In this document: in pieces, positions 16,628 to 24,941 of the stretch
Layout of the letters: every line of letters starts with the position of its first letter
Numbering within the stretch: the stretch's first letter is position 1
Assembly: GCF_032852305.1 (NCBI RefSeq)
Contig: NZ_CP136594.1
Span: 2,083,501-2,147,500, forward strand
Direction of reading: 5' to 3'
Length of the DNA: 64,000 bases
Origin: Parasphingorhabdus sp. SCSIO 66989
GTDB lineage: Bacteria > Pseudomonadota > Alphaproteobacteria > Sphingomonadales > Sphingomonadaceae
Translations under genes and position numbers: made by a program
Notes under the pieces: generated by a model
The model's input: only the letters and a program-made list of their open reading frames with translations
What the model was told of the DNA's origin: nothing
Databases searched by the model: none

Positions 16628-18532
16628 CTATGCCCGGGTTACCGCCTCTGCGGCGATCATCCGTGCCTCGGCTTCCAGGCCGACCTTGTCCAGTGCGCGA
16701 ACAATATGGAACAGGTGCGCGGGCGACATGCCCGACCAGTCCTGTGCCTGCATACCAACAGCAGCAGTCAGCACCGTCAACGCAGCGTTATTGGTGTCTG
16801 CGGCATCATTGAGTGCCTTTTCCCATCGGCTTTGTTTATTCAAGACATAGCCATATTCCGCCACCAGATCCTCGGCGGCATCTGTATCGGTGCGCCCCAG
16901 TCCGGCAAGGCCGGCGATAAGAAACGCCGTTTTCCGGTAACTCTCACTTGAGTCACTATCGGCAAAGCTGCGCATCGCGGTCTCGGATATCTGCTCGCCT
17001 GTTGATGGCTGGCCAACGGCGATCAGCCCCCAGGCAAGGGATCCTTGCGAAACCAACGAGCGCCAGCGCACCGCATTGCGGTCAAGCCCTGCCGATAGCA
17101 TGGCGGCAACCAATCCATCGGCACTGTCAGCATAGTTATTCATGACCGGGAAACGTGCCGCAGCCCGCGCGGTCAGCACCTGACTGCCATAGCGCTCAAG
17201 ACTGTCTCCAGCATCATCCCAAAGCTGTTGCAACGCTGCCATGCGATCAGCAGCCGCGCGCTGACGATAGGCTTCGCGCAAGAGCACCGTGCGTCCGCGC
17301 ACCGCGGAGGTCATATTGGTTTCATCGAAAGTGATCGAATAAAGATCAACCAGAGCAGCATTGGACAATACACCCATCGCAGCCGCAATATCTGCCGAGC
17401 GCATGCGCGATTCGAGGGGAACCGCGGGGTTCTCTGCGCGCCAAGCCTTAAACCGTCTGTCGGTGTCATTATAAAGAGCCTCGGGCGGCTCGGCTCCTGT
17501 TGCTGTTGCAAGGCCAAATCGCCAGAGTGTCAGGCGATCGACACCATCCCAATTGACCGTTACCGCGCGGCGGCTATTGGCCCCGGCTCCGACAACCTTT
17601 TGCGCCAATAGCACATCAATCTCGTCTGCCACCGCGTTGCGTGATGCCCGATCAATCTGGGCTCGAGCCGAGGATTGGTTGCCCGACATCGCGGCACAGA
17701 TCGCCAGCACCAACTGCCAGTTGCTTTCATCGCTTTGTGCCGCACCGCCATTGGCGATTGGACAGAAGCCGGTCAAATCGGCGCTGGCCAGAGCCGCATC
17801 GCGTGCGACATTGTAGAGCCGCCCCTGATAACGTCCGGCATCAACCTGCTGCGCCAGATGGCGCGCGAGAGACGCCTCACCCATATTGAGCAATAGCCGG
17901 GTGCGCGCCGCGATCCAGTCGGTATCATTGGCGCCGCTGGGGCTTTTCAAGTCGCTGACCAGCACACGCCTCAGCAATATATGGCCCCAGCGCGAAACAA
18001 TCGGCTTGTCGATATTGGCCAAAAGCGAGGTTATATAAGGGCCGCGCACATTGGACAGTGCGGAGGAATCAAAGCCACCTTCGTCAGTTCCGATAAGCCC
18101 GACCTGGCCAAGATTGCGCCGCGCCCGCGCTGGCAGGCTGGATGGCGCCAGATCTTGGGTGACAAGCGCGTCCTGCATGACCTCATCTTGATCGCGGATA
18201 ATATCCGCTTCGGTCACCTCGGATGAGGCATCGGGTAAAGTAGGCGGCGGTGCTGGTTGGCTGGTCGACCCCGTTGGTGATGGTGTTTGAGCAGGTCCGG
18301 CTGGAGACGGCGCAGGAGCAGGCGCTGCTGCAGGCGCCGGAGCGGGGGCTGGAGCTGGAGAGGACGGCGCAGGCACCGGTGTGGGATCCCCGAAACCAGG
18401 CGGTAACAGCGATTCAGGTTCATCCTGATCCTGACCGTAAATCGGGCCCATAGCGACGGCGACCATAGCAATCGCCAAAACCGATGCCACGCCGCGCTTT
18501 GCACTTTTGGATGATGGGATTCGCATCGGCAT
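16628..18532 (-). CDS. Uncharacterised exported or membrane-anchored helical protein, 634 aa
   Basis: I do not recognise a family. The protein starts with basic residues and a hydrophobic segment (VASVLAIAMVAVAMGPIYG, about residues 15-33), either a signal peptide or an anchor. A proline/alanine-rich linker follows to about residue 105, then some 500 mostly helical, Ala-rich residues with repeated short helices that could form a TPR-like solenoid. It overlaps the preceding 52-residue gene by one base (TAATG) and ends 4 bases before xerD, so three genes share a transcript. Position between xerD and aroK suggests a chromosomal, inherited gene. A periplasmic scaffold role is possible but unsupported. 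Confidence 0.7.
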   Translation of the reverse strand: MPMRIPSSKSAKRGVASVLAIAMVAVAMGPIYGQDQDEPESLLPPGFGDPTPVPAPSSPAPAPAPAPAAAPAPAPSPAGPAQTPSPTGSTSQPAPPPTLPDASSEVTEADIIRDQDEVMQDALVTQDLAPSSLPARARRNLGQVGLIGTDEGGFDSSALSNVRGPYITSLLANIDKPIVSRWGHILLRRVLVSDLKSPSGANDTDWIAARTRLLLNMGEASLARHLAQQVDAGRYQGRLYNVARDAALASADLTGFCPIANGGAAQSDESNWQLVLAICAAMSGNQSSARAQIDRASRNAVADEIDVLLAQKVVGAGANSRRAVTVNWDGVDRLTLWRFGLATATGAEPPEALYNDTDRRFKAWRAENPAVPLESRMRSADIAAAMGVLSNAALVDLYSITFDETNMTSAVRGRTVLLREAYRQRAAADRMAALQQLWDDAGDSLERYGSQVLTARAAARFPVMNNYADSADGLVAAMLSAGLDRNAVRWRSLVSQGSLAWGLIAVGQPSTGEQISETAMRSFADSDSSESYRKTAFLIAGLAGLGRTDTDAAEDLVAEYGYVLNKQSRWEKALNDAADTNNAALTVLTAAVGMQAQDWSGMSPAHLFHIVRALDKVGLEAEARMIAAEAVTRA

Positions 18533-18690
18533 TATTCACTATAATCCTCTGGCTCCGGCGGTTCCGGTGCCTTGGGCTCAAGCGGAACCTCGATACGCGA
18601 CATCGCCTGTTCGCCACCATTGATATAGCCAACAACGCCAAGAGCGACCAGCAATACTGCAACTATTCCCAGTAACCGACCTATACGCAT
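18532..18690 (-). CDS. Small single-span membrane protein, 52 aa
   Basis: Translating the minus strand from the ATG at 18690 gives a 52-residue protein: MRIGR, a hydrophobic stretch LLGIVAVLLVALGVVGYI (about residues 6-23), then a Pro/Glu-rich tail (EPKAPEPPEPEDYSE). Its stop codon TAA overlaps the ATG of the 634-residue gene as TAATG, a standard sign of translational coupling. The charge pattern predicts the tail outside the cytoplasm. A GAAGGA sits some 15 bases upstream, slightly far for a ribosome binding site. It is short enough to be missed by gene finders. Confidence 0.65.
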   Translation of the reverse strand: MRIGRLLGIVAVLLVALGVVGYINGGEQAMSRIEVPLEPKAPEPPEPEDYSE

Positions 18691-18820
18691 TTGATTTTTG
18701 CTTTTCCTTCAAGGCATTAACCGGATGAGAGTCTGTCTCACCCCAAATTTGCGCCTGTCTATAATCGGCGAAACGATATGATGCTATCCCCTTGCCTCTT
18801 TCTTCAACCCAATTATAGCC

Positions 18821-19411
18821 ATGCCCATCATGCAACAAGGACGAAATCGGACCGAGATAGCGGAACAACAGCAATCTCAAGCGGATGTGACAGGAATTGA
18901 CCGTCCGATTGTTCTTGTCGGGCTGATGGGATCGGGCAAGAGCACCATTGGCCGCCGATTGGCCAATAGCCTGAAACTGCGCTTTGTCGATGCCGATGAG
19001 GAAATCGAAAAAGCTGCTGACCGAACGATCAGCGAGATATTCGACGAATATGGCGAGAAACAGTTTCGCGATGGCGAACGCCGGGTGATTGCCCGGCTGA
19101 TCGGCAAAGACCCTATCGTGCTGGCCACAGGCGGCGGTGCATTTGTTAATGATGACACTCGTGCGCTGATAAAGCGTGACGCCTTGTCCATTTGGCTTGA
19201 TGCTGATCTTGAGACGCTGGTGGAGCGGGTTTCGCGCAAGGATACCCGTCCATTGCTGCGCAACAAATCACCGCGTGATGTGCTCACAAAGCTCGCTGCC
19301 GAGCGTAATCCCCTCTATGCAGAGGCCGATTTGCGCGTGACCAGCGCCAATGGCCCGCATATGGCGACGGTCGAACGAATATTGGAGGCGCTTGCCCAAT
19401 GGCAATCCTGA
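18821..19411 (+). CDS. aroK: Shikimate kinase
   Basis: A 196-residue P-loop kinase that phosphorylates shikimate at O3 in the chorismate pathway. Walker A is GLMGSGKSTIGRRLA near residues 32-46, followed by DADEEIE, the shikimate-binding region FRDGERR, and GGGAFV. About 25 N-terminal residues precede the core, so a start further in is possible. It overlaps aroB by 13 bases, the usual alphaproteobacterial aroK-aroB operon. Confidence 0.95.
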   Translation: MPIMQQGRNRTEIAEQQQSQADVTGIDRPIVLVGLMGSGKSTIGRRLANSLKLRFVDADEEIEKAADRTISEIFDEYGEKQFRDGERRVIARLIGKDPIVLATGGGAFVNDDTRALIKRDALSIWLDADLETLVERVSRKDTRPLLRNKSPRDVLTKLAAERNPLYAEADLRVTSANGPHMATVERILEALAQWQS

Positions 19412-20523
19412 ATGTTGATCTTGGCGAGCGCAGCTATGCGATCACCATCAGTCCCGGCCTGCTCGACGATCCAGCACTTGCGCTTAAGGACTATGCCAGC
19501 AAAGGCCGGTTGCTGATCATCACCGACAGCAATGTCGGCGCGCTGTACGCGCAGCGTTTCTCTGAAACCCTTGGTCGACAACAGATAACGGCACACATCC
19601 TGACCCTATCGGCAGGCGAGGAAACCAAAAGTTGGGTGCAACTGGAAGCGGTGACCGACTGGCTGATTGGTCACGGCGTAGAACGCAGCGAGAGCATAGT
19701 CGCGCTGGGCGGCGGCGTGATCGGTGATCTGGTCGGTTTGGCCAGCGCCTTGGTCAAACGTGGTTGCCAATTTGTGCAGATACCCACCAGTCTTTTGGCG
19801 CAGGTGGACAGTTCGGTCGGCGGCAAGACCGCGATCAATAGCCGCGCCGGTAAAAATCTGATCGGTGTGTTTCACCAACCCAAGGCGGTGCTAATCGATC
19901 CGAAGATGCTCGCCACCCTGCCCCCGCGAGAAATGCGCGCAGGTTATGCCGAGATAGTCAAATATGGCCTGATCAATGACCGTGCCTTTTTTGAATGGTG
20001 CTACGAGAATGGTGCCGCACTATTGGCAGGCGATCATGATCTCGCGGAAAAAGCGATCTATGACAGCCTGCGGTCCAAAGCGGATATCGTCGCTGCGGAT
20101 GAGCGCGAGACCCGCAATGTCCGCGCCCTGCTCAATCTGGGGCATACTTTTGGCCATGCGCTGGAGGCGGAGACCGGGTTTTCCGATAGGCTGCTCCACG
20201 GTGAGGCGGTGGCGCTGGGTATGGTGCTGGCGCATGATTTCTCGGTGGAACAGGGCTTCTGCCCAAACGCCAATGCCGAGAGGCTCCGCACGCATTTTGT
20301 TGCTACTGGCCTGCCCACCACCCTTGCCGAGGTTGGAATCGCTGCGAGCGGTGAGACCTTGGTCGCGCATATGGCGCATGACAAGAAAATGACCGGCGGC
20401 AAGCTGCCCTTCATTCTCACCCATGGCATTGGCGAAGCATTTATTACCCGCGACATTGCCATGCAGTCTGTTGCCGATTTTCTCGAAGACCAACGCAGCA
20501 AAGCACCTGCAATCCATGCCTAA
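19399..20523 (+). CDS. aroB: 3-dehydroquinate synthase
   Basis: A 374-residue NAD- and zinc-dependent enzyme turning DAHP into 3-dehydroquinate. Characteristic stretches are [16 protein letters not shown], the [19 protein letters not shown] block, and the zinc ligands in the [13 protein letters not shown] region and in HGEAVALGM. Length is normal. It is coupled to aroK at its start, and a tiny DUF2256 gene starts within its last codons. Confidence 0.97.
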   Translation: MAILNVDLGERSYAITISPGLLDDPALALKDYASKGRLLIITDSNVGALYAQRFSETLGRQQITAHILTLSAGEETKSWVQLEAVTDWLIGHGVERSESIVALGGGVIGDLVGLASALVKRGCQFVQIPTSLLAQVDSSVGGKTAINSRAGKNLIGVFHQPKAVLIDPKMLATLPPREMRAGYAEIVKYGLINDRAFFEWCYENGAALLAGDHDLAEKAIYDSLRSKADIVAADERETRNVRALLNLGHTFGHALEAETGFSDRLLHGEAVALGMVLAHDFSVEQGFCPNANAERLRTHFVATGLPTTLAEVGIAASGETLVAHMAHDKKMTGGKLPFILTHGIGEAFITRDIAMQSVADFLEDQRSKAPAIHA

Positions 20524-20662
20524 TGGCGTTGCCAAGCGCGATCTGCCGCAAAAGATCTGCCCGGAGTGCAACCGTCCCTTTACCTGGCGCAAGAAATGGG
20601 CGCGTGATTGGGATAATGTCGTCTATTGCTCGCAGCGATGCCGCCAAAGCAGCAAGAAGTAG
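20516..20662 (+). CDS. DUF2256 small zinc-ribbon-like protein
   Basis: A 48-residue protein with four Cys in the pattern [15 protein letters not shown] then VYCSQRCR, typical of the DUF2256 family, whose function is unknown. The Cys pairs (CPEC and CSQRC) suggest zinc binding. Its ATG lies inside the aroB stop region, overlapping by 8 bases, so translation is probably coupled. Elsewhere DUF2256 genes often sit near photolyase/cryptochrome-like genes; none is seen here. Confidence 0.85.
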   Translation: MPNGVAKRDLPQKICPECNRPFTWRKKWARDWDNVVYCSQRCRQSSKK

Positions 20663-20671
20663 CTTCTATAC

Positions 20672-22477
20672 CTATTTGCCCGGTGTATCTGCAGCAAAAG
20701 TGACGTCGATATCAAAGGCCTTGGATTCTTCCGTGCCAAAGCTCATATCCAAGCCGGCATACATGTCACCGCTTTCCATTTGCGCTTCCAGCCTCTGGCG
20801 GTCACGATCACGGTATTCACTGACAATCTCTTCTACCGAGCGGGTGTCTAGGCCATTGGCCAACAGCCCGTTGCGCGCCATGGAAATCGCGGTTTCCATG
20901 ACCTCGCGGTGCAAGCCTTCGGCACCGCCCTCACTTAAGCGCATCTCATGCACGCGGTCATAGACCCGGACAAAAATCCGCGCATTGGGGAAGGCTGTTG
21001 CAATCGCCTCCAGCTGATCGCCGGAGAAATTGCGTTCATCCATGCAGAACATCAGCAAATCCGCCTTGTCCGCCCCGGCACTGCGCAGCAGGTCAATACG
21101 GGTTCCATCACCATAGAAAACCTTCCGGCCGAATGTGCCACTGACAGCAATCTGCTCCGGTTTGACGTCAATAAAGGTAAGCGAGAGATTGGCTCCGGCA
21201 AGAATCTGCCCCACCGCCTGGCCAAAGCGGCCATGGCCAATAATGATCGCATCGGAGTCTTCAGACTGTGATGGGTCCTCCAGATCGTGATCAATCTTCT
21301 GCTTCACCCCGCCTAACCCGCGCGACAGCAGCATCAGGAAAGGTGTGCAGACCATGGAGAGCGTGACCACAGCACCATAAAGGCTTGCTGCTTCCGGATC
21401 GATCAGCAGCGCCTGTTGCGCCTGATTGAACAGGACGAAACCAAATTCACCGCCCTGGCTCAGTAGCAATCCCAACACCAAAGCAGCGGAATTGGTCATG
21501 CCGAACAGTTTGCCGAGACCGAAAATCAGAGCAACTTTGGTCACAATCAGCAACGCAGCAAGGCCAATCACAAGAAACGGATTGCTGGCGATAACACCTA
21601 AATCCAGCATCATGCCAACACTGACAAAGAACAGGCCAAGCAGGATCGAACGGAAGGGATCAATGTCGCTTTCCAGCTCATGCCGAAAGGGGGAGTCGGC
21701 CAGCATTACTCCGGCAACAAATGCCCCAAGTGCAGGCGAGAGGCCAAGAGATGCCATCAGCAAGGCACTGCCGAAGACGGCAAACAGGCCCGCGACGATA
21801 AAGAGCTCACGTTCGGCGACGCGGCCGATATATTTCAGGATTGGATTCAGCAGAAAATGGCCGATAATGATCAGACCAATAATCGCTGCCACTGCATAAA
21901 GCGCGAGTAACCAGCCAGCGGTCGCATTTTCCGCCTGGGGCGCGCGCGACAGGGCCGCGATAATCGTAATCAGCGGGATAATCGAGAGGTCCTGAAATAG
22001 GAGGATCGAGAAAGCGCGCTCACCGGTCGGCGTATTCAACCGCCCTTCCGATTGCAGCATCGGCAGGACCTGTGCTGTGGATGAAAGACCGAGTGGCAAG
22101 CCGATAGCCAATGCGGCCTCCCAGCTTGGGTTGCGCAAAAAGTAAATAAGACCGGCCATGGCCAGCCCGCACAGCGCCACCTGTGCTAGACCCAATCCGA
22201 AAATATCGCGTTTCAATTTCCATAGCCGCGCCGGAGCCAGTTCCAGACCAACGAGAAACAGCAGCAACACAATCCCGACTTCGGCGAAGACCAATATCGT
22301 CTCGCCATCGCGTACCAATCCCAGGACACCCGGCCCGATCAATACACCGGCGAGAAGATAGCCCAGTACAGCGCCCAGCCCGAAGCGCCGGAAAAGCAGC
22401 ACAAAAGCGAGTGACGCGGCGAGCAAAATGAAGCCGGAGAGGAAAATATCCTCCATATGCATTTCGCCATGCTCCAT
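20672..22477 (-). CDS. CPA2-family cation:proton antiporter, Kef-type, with TrkA-N domain
   Basis: A 601-residue transporter. A membrane domain of about twelve helices (residues 8 to about 390) is followed by a cytosolic Rossmann RCK/TrkA-N domain beginning DAIIIGHGRFGQAVGQIL. It exchanges K+ or Na+ for H+ and is probably gated by NAD(H) or a glutathione adduct, as in KefB/KefC. I chose the ATG at 22477: GGAG lies 8 bases upstream, and the longer frame would run back into the scaffold-protein gene. It overlaps nothing but starts within 14 bases of that gene's stop, so the two are likely cotranscribed. No KefF/KefG ancillary subunit is seen. Confidence 0.9.
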   Translation of the reverse strand: MEHGEMHMEDIFLSGFILLAASLAFVLLFRRFGLGAVLGYLLAGVLIGPGVLGLVRDGETILVFAEVGIVLLLFLVGLELAPARLWKLKRDIFGLGLAQVALCGLAMAGLIYFLRNPSWEAALAIGLPLGLSSTAQVLPMLQSEGRLNTPTGERAFSILLFQDLSIIPLITIIAALSRAPQAENATAGWLLALYAVAAIIGLIIIGHFLLNPILKYIGRVAERELFIVAGLFAVFGSALLMASLGLSPALGAFVAGVMLADSPFRHELESDIDPFRSILLGLFFVSVGMMLDLGVIASNPFLVIGLAALLIVTKVALIFGLGKLFGMTNSAALVLGLLLSQGGEFGFVLFNQAQQALLIDPEAASLYGAVVTLSMVCTPFLMLLSRGLGGVKQKIDHDLEDPSQSEDSDAIIIGHGRFGQAVGQILAGANLSLTFIDVKPEQIAVSGTFGRKVFYGDGTRIDLLRSAGADKADLLMFCMDERNFSGDQLEAIATAFPNARIFVRVYDRVHEMRLSEGGAEGLHREVMETAISMARNGLLANGLDTRSVEEIVSEYRDRDRQRLEAQMESGDMYAGLDMSFGTEESKAFDIDVTFAADTPGK

Positions 22478-22490
22478 CAAAAGCGCTCCA

Positions 22491-22940
22491 TCAGGCGTTT
22501 TCCGCCTCGGTTGGTGTGTCGGCAAAAGCGACTGACAGCGCTTCATATGGCAGCATTATCGCACCATGCCGCGCCGGATAAGGCGCGGCGCGAGCGAGCA
22601 AAATCATATCGGGCCAGAGCTCAGTTACATCACATTCATTGCCCTCAAGCAGGTCGCGACAGTGCTGCGCGCGTAACTCTGCCTCTTCCTGCGATAGGCC
22701 AAGGGCATTTCCGGCCAAAATCGCGGCCGATGCCTGGCCTAGAGCACAAGCCTGAACATCCAGACCAATGCGGCTAATCCTAACGGCCCCGTCTCTATCA
22801 AACCCAAGCCTGATAGTGCTGCCACAGACCGGCGACCGCTTCTCTACGATGCGTTCAAAAGCATCATCCAGAGGCCATCGATACAGAGATGCCGCCAGTC
22901 GCAAAATGTCCCGATCATAAAGTGCAGAATTACTCATCAT
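22491..22940 (-). CDS. U-type iron-sulfur scaffold-like protein lacking the third ligand Cys
   Basis: A 149-residue protein of the NifU-N/IscU/SufU fold. Cys1 lies in SPVCGST (Cys39) and Cys2 in QACALGQASA (Cys65), both at canonical positions. The third position, normally RxxCAxL near the C-terminus, reads RHGAIMLPYEAL here, without Cys. Cys94 and Cys103 are extra. It may therefore act as a sulfur or iron trafficking relative rather than a classical scaffold. Its start overlaps the cvpA stop by one base (TAATG), placing it in a cvpA - scaffold - antiporter transcript. Confidence 0.82.
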   Translation of the reverse strand: MMSNSALYDRDILRLAASLYRWPLDDAFERIVEKRSPVCGSTIRLGFDRDGAVRISRIGLDVQACALGQASAAILAGNALGLSQEEAELRAQHCRDLLEGNECDVTELWPDMILLARAAPYPARHGAIMLPYEALSVAFADTPTEAENA

Positions 22941-23440
22941 TACCCCAAAGTGCTCTGACGTTCCGCCAGATAGTCAACAATGAGGTCTCCACAGGCGTTA
23001 AGCAAGGGGTAGGTCCGCCCTTCGGTCAGCCATTCGGGGCGCTCTCTGGTGGCATAGGCATATTCATGCACCAATATAATCAGCAGAAAGACCACCGTGC
23101 TGATCAACAGGCCTTTGATAATACCAAAGCCGAAACCCAGTACCCGGTCGATCGGACCCAAAAAGGATTCACGCGAACGCTGGCCAGTTCTGCGTGCAAT
23201 CCAGCGCAGGCCGAAATAGCCGATAAGAAACAGCGCCATATAAGCCAGCAAAGACGCACCGGTCTCGCTTGTAGTCATGGTAGCGAGATATTCAGTCGCC
23301 GGCTCATGCGCAAAACCGATGAGCACTACCGCCACCAGCAGCGCGCCGAGCGACAGTAGCTGCTCCAAGAGGCCGCGGAAAAGCCCGGCAATGGCGGCAA
23401 TGGCCATCACGCTCAGTACAAGAATATCGAAAATCGTCAC
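22940..23440 (-). CDS. cvpA: CvpA family membrane protein
   Basis: A 166-residue inner-membrane protein with four predicted helices (starting FDILVLSVMAIAAIAGLFRGLLEQLLSLGAL) and the family's Arg/Gly-rich turn GRxxG after helix one. CvpA proteins are linked with colicin V production and envelope homeostasis, but the mechanism is unknown. It follows radA at 10 bases' spacing on the same strand. Confidence 0.92.
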   Translation of the reverse strand: MTIFDILVLSVMAIAAIAGLFRGLLEQLLSLGALLVAVVLIGFAHEPATEYLATMTTSETGASLLAYMALFLIGYFGLRWIARRTGQRSRESFLGPIDRVLGFGFGIIKGLLISTVVFLLIILVHEYAYATRERPEWLTEGRTYPLLNACGDLIVDYLAERQSTLG

Positions 23441-23450
23441 GAGGATGCAG

Positions 23451-24821
23451 CTAGTTACTCGTCAGGATATGGTCAACGAGATTTGCAAGGGTAACGACAT
23501 TTTGAACGCTAATGCCGTTAGGGACATCTTTTTGCGCAGGAGCAATCGCGCGATCAAAACCCAGCTTCGCCGCCTCGCGCAGCCGGATATTGCCATGCGC
23601 CACGGGGCGCACCTCACCGGACAGCGCAATCTCGCCAAAGAAAATAGACGCATCCGGCACAGGACGATCCGCCAGTGCAGAGATAAGCGCCGCCGCTACT
23701 GCTATATCGGCGGCAGGGTCAGAGATGCGATAGCCGCCGCCGATGTTCAGATAGACTTCCGAGGTCGCGAAATTCAGGCCGCACCGCGCTTCCAATACCG
23801 CCAATATCATCGCCAACCGCCCGCTGTCCCAGCCAACCACCGCGCGACGCGGAGTTGCACCGCTGGCGAGCTTTACCGTTAGCGCCTGTATCTCGACCAA
23901 CACCGGGCGTGTGCCTTCCAATGCCGGAAACACCACCGCGCCGGGGACATTGGCATCGCGTTCGGAAAGGAATAGCGAGGACGGATTGGCTACCTCGGTC
24001 AGCCCTGCCCCTTCCATCGCAAACACACCAATCTCGTCGGTCGCGCCAAAGCGATTCTTGATCGCGCGCAATATGCGATATTGATGGCTGCGCTCGCCTT
24101 CAAAGCTGGCAACGGTATCCACCATATGCTCAAGCACCCGCGGCCCGGCGATCGAACCATCCTTGGTGACATGGCCGACCAATATGATCGCGGTACCGCT
24201 TTCCTTGGCATAACGGATAAGCTCGTGCGCCGAAGCGCGCACCTGACTCACTGTACCCGGCGCGCCCTCAATCCGGTCGCTATGCATGGTCTGGATCGAA
24301 TCGATCACCACCATCGCGGTGTTCTCGCGCTCCTGCAGCGTCGCCAAAATATCGCGCACCGATGTCGCCGCGGCCAGCCTGATCGGCGCATCCCCAAGCC
24401 CTAGCCTCTGACCCCGCAAGCGCACCTGATCCGCAGCTTCCTCACCGCTGATATAGACAATATCGCGCCCCTGCCGCGCCATATGCGCCGACGCTTGCAG
24501 CAGCAATGTGGATTTACCGATCCCGGGATCACCGCCCAGCAGAATGGCAGAGCCCGGAACTAGTCCGCCGCCCAGCACACGGTCCAGTTCGGCGATTCCG
24601 GTCGTCAGCCGCGGCGGTGGCGTTACATCAGCATCCAGTTTGGAAAGCGCTATCGTGCGCCCGCCGGTGCTGAGATCATGCTTGGCCGAAAAGACGGTTT
24701 CGCCCACTTCCTCAACCAAAGAATTCCAAGCACCGCAATCACCACACTGCCCCTGCCAGCGATGCGAGACCGCACCACATTCCTGACAGACATATTTCTT
24801 CTTGGTCTTGGGCAAGGCCAT
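23451..24821 (-). CDS. radA: DNA repair protein RadA
   Basis: A 456-residue RecA-like branch-migration helicase of recombination intermediates. It has the N-terminal zinc finger CQECGAVSHRWQGQCGDC (residues 11-28), Walker A GDPGIGKSTLL near residue 100, the RadA-specific KNRFG motif (KNRFGATDEIGVF) and a C-terminal Lon-protease-like domain (GGYRISDPAADIAVAAALISA). Length is normal. It is first gene of the radA-cvpA-scaffold-antiporter run. Confidence 0.97.
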   Translation of the reverse strand: MALPKTKKKYVCQECGAVSHRWQGQCGDCGAWNSLVEEVGETVFSAKHDLSTGGRTIALSKLDADVTPPPRLTTGIAELDRVLGGGLVPGSAILLGGDPGIGKSTLLLQASAHMARQGRDIVYISGEEAADQVRLRGQRLGLGDAPIRLAAATSVRDILATLQERENTAMVVIDSIQTMHSDRIEGAPGTVSQVRASAHELIRYAKESGTAIILVGHVTKDGSIAGPRVLEHMVDTVASFEGERSHQYRILRAIKNRFGATDEIGVFAMEGAGLTEVANPSSLFLSERDANVPGAVVFPALEGTRPVLVEIQALTVKLASGATPRRAVVGWDSGRLAMILAVLEARCGLNFATSEVYLNIGGGYRISDPAADIAVAAALISALADRPVPDASIFFGEIALSGEVRPVAHGNIRLREAAKLGFDRAIAPAQKDVPNGISVQNVVTLANLVDHILTSN

Positions 24822-24941
24822 GCTCCCGATAATCTTTTGAAACAGATAGAGAACAAAATCGGATTTGTCAGCAGAAACTTATGCACTAGCTATCACGCAA
24901 ATCCTCTCGACAATCATGCCCTGCCCTGCAAATGATAACCT

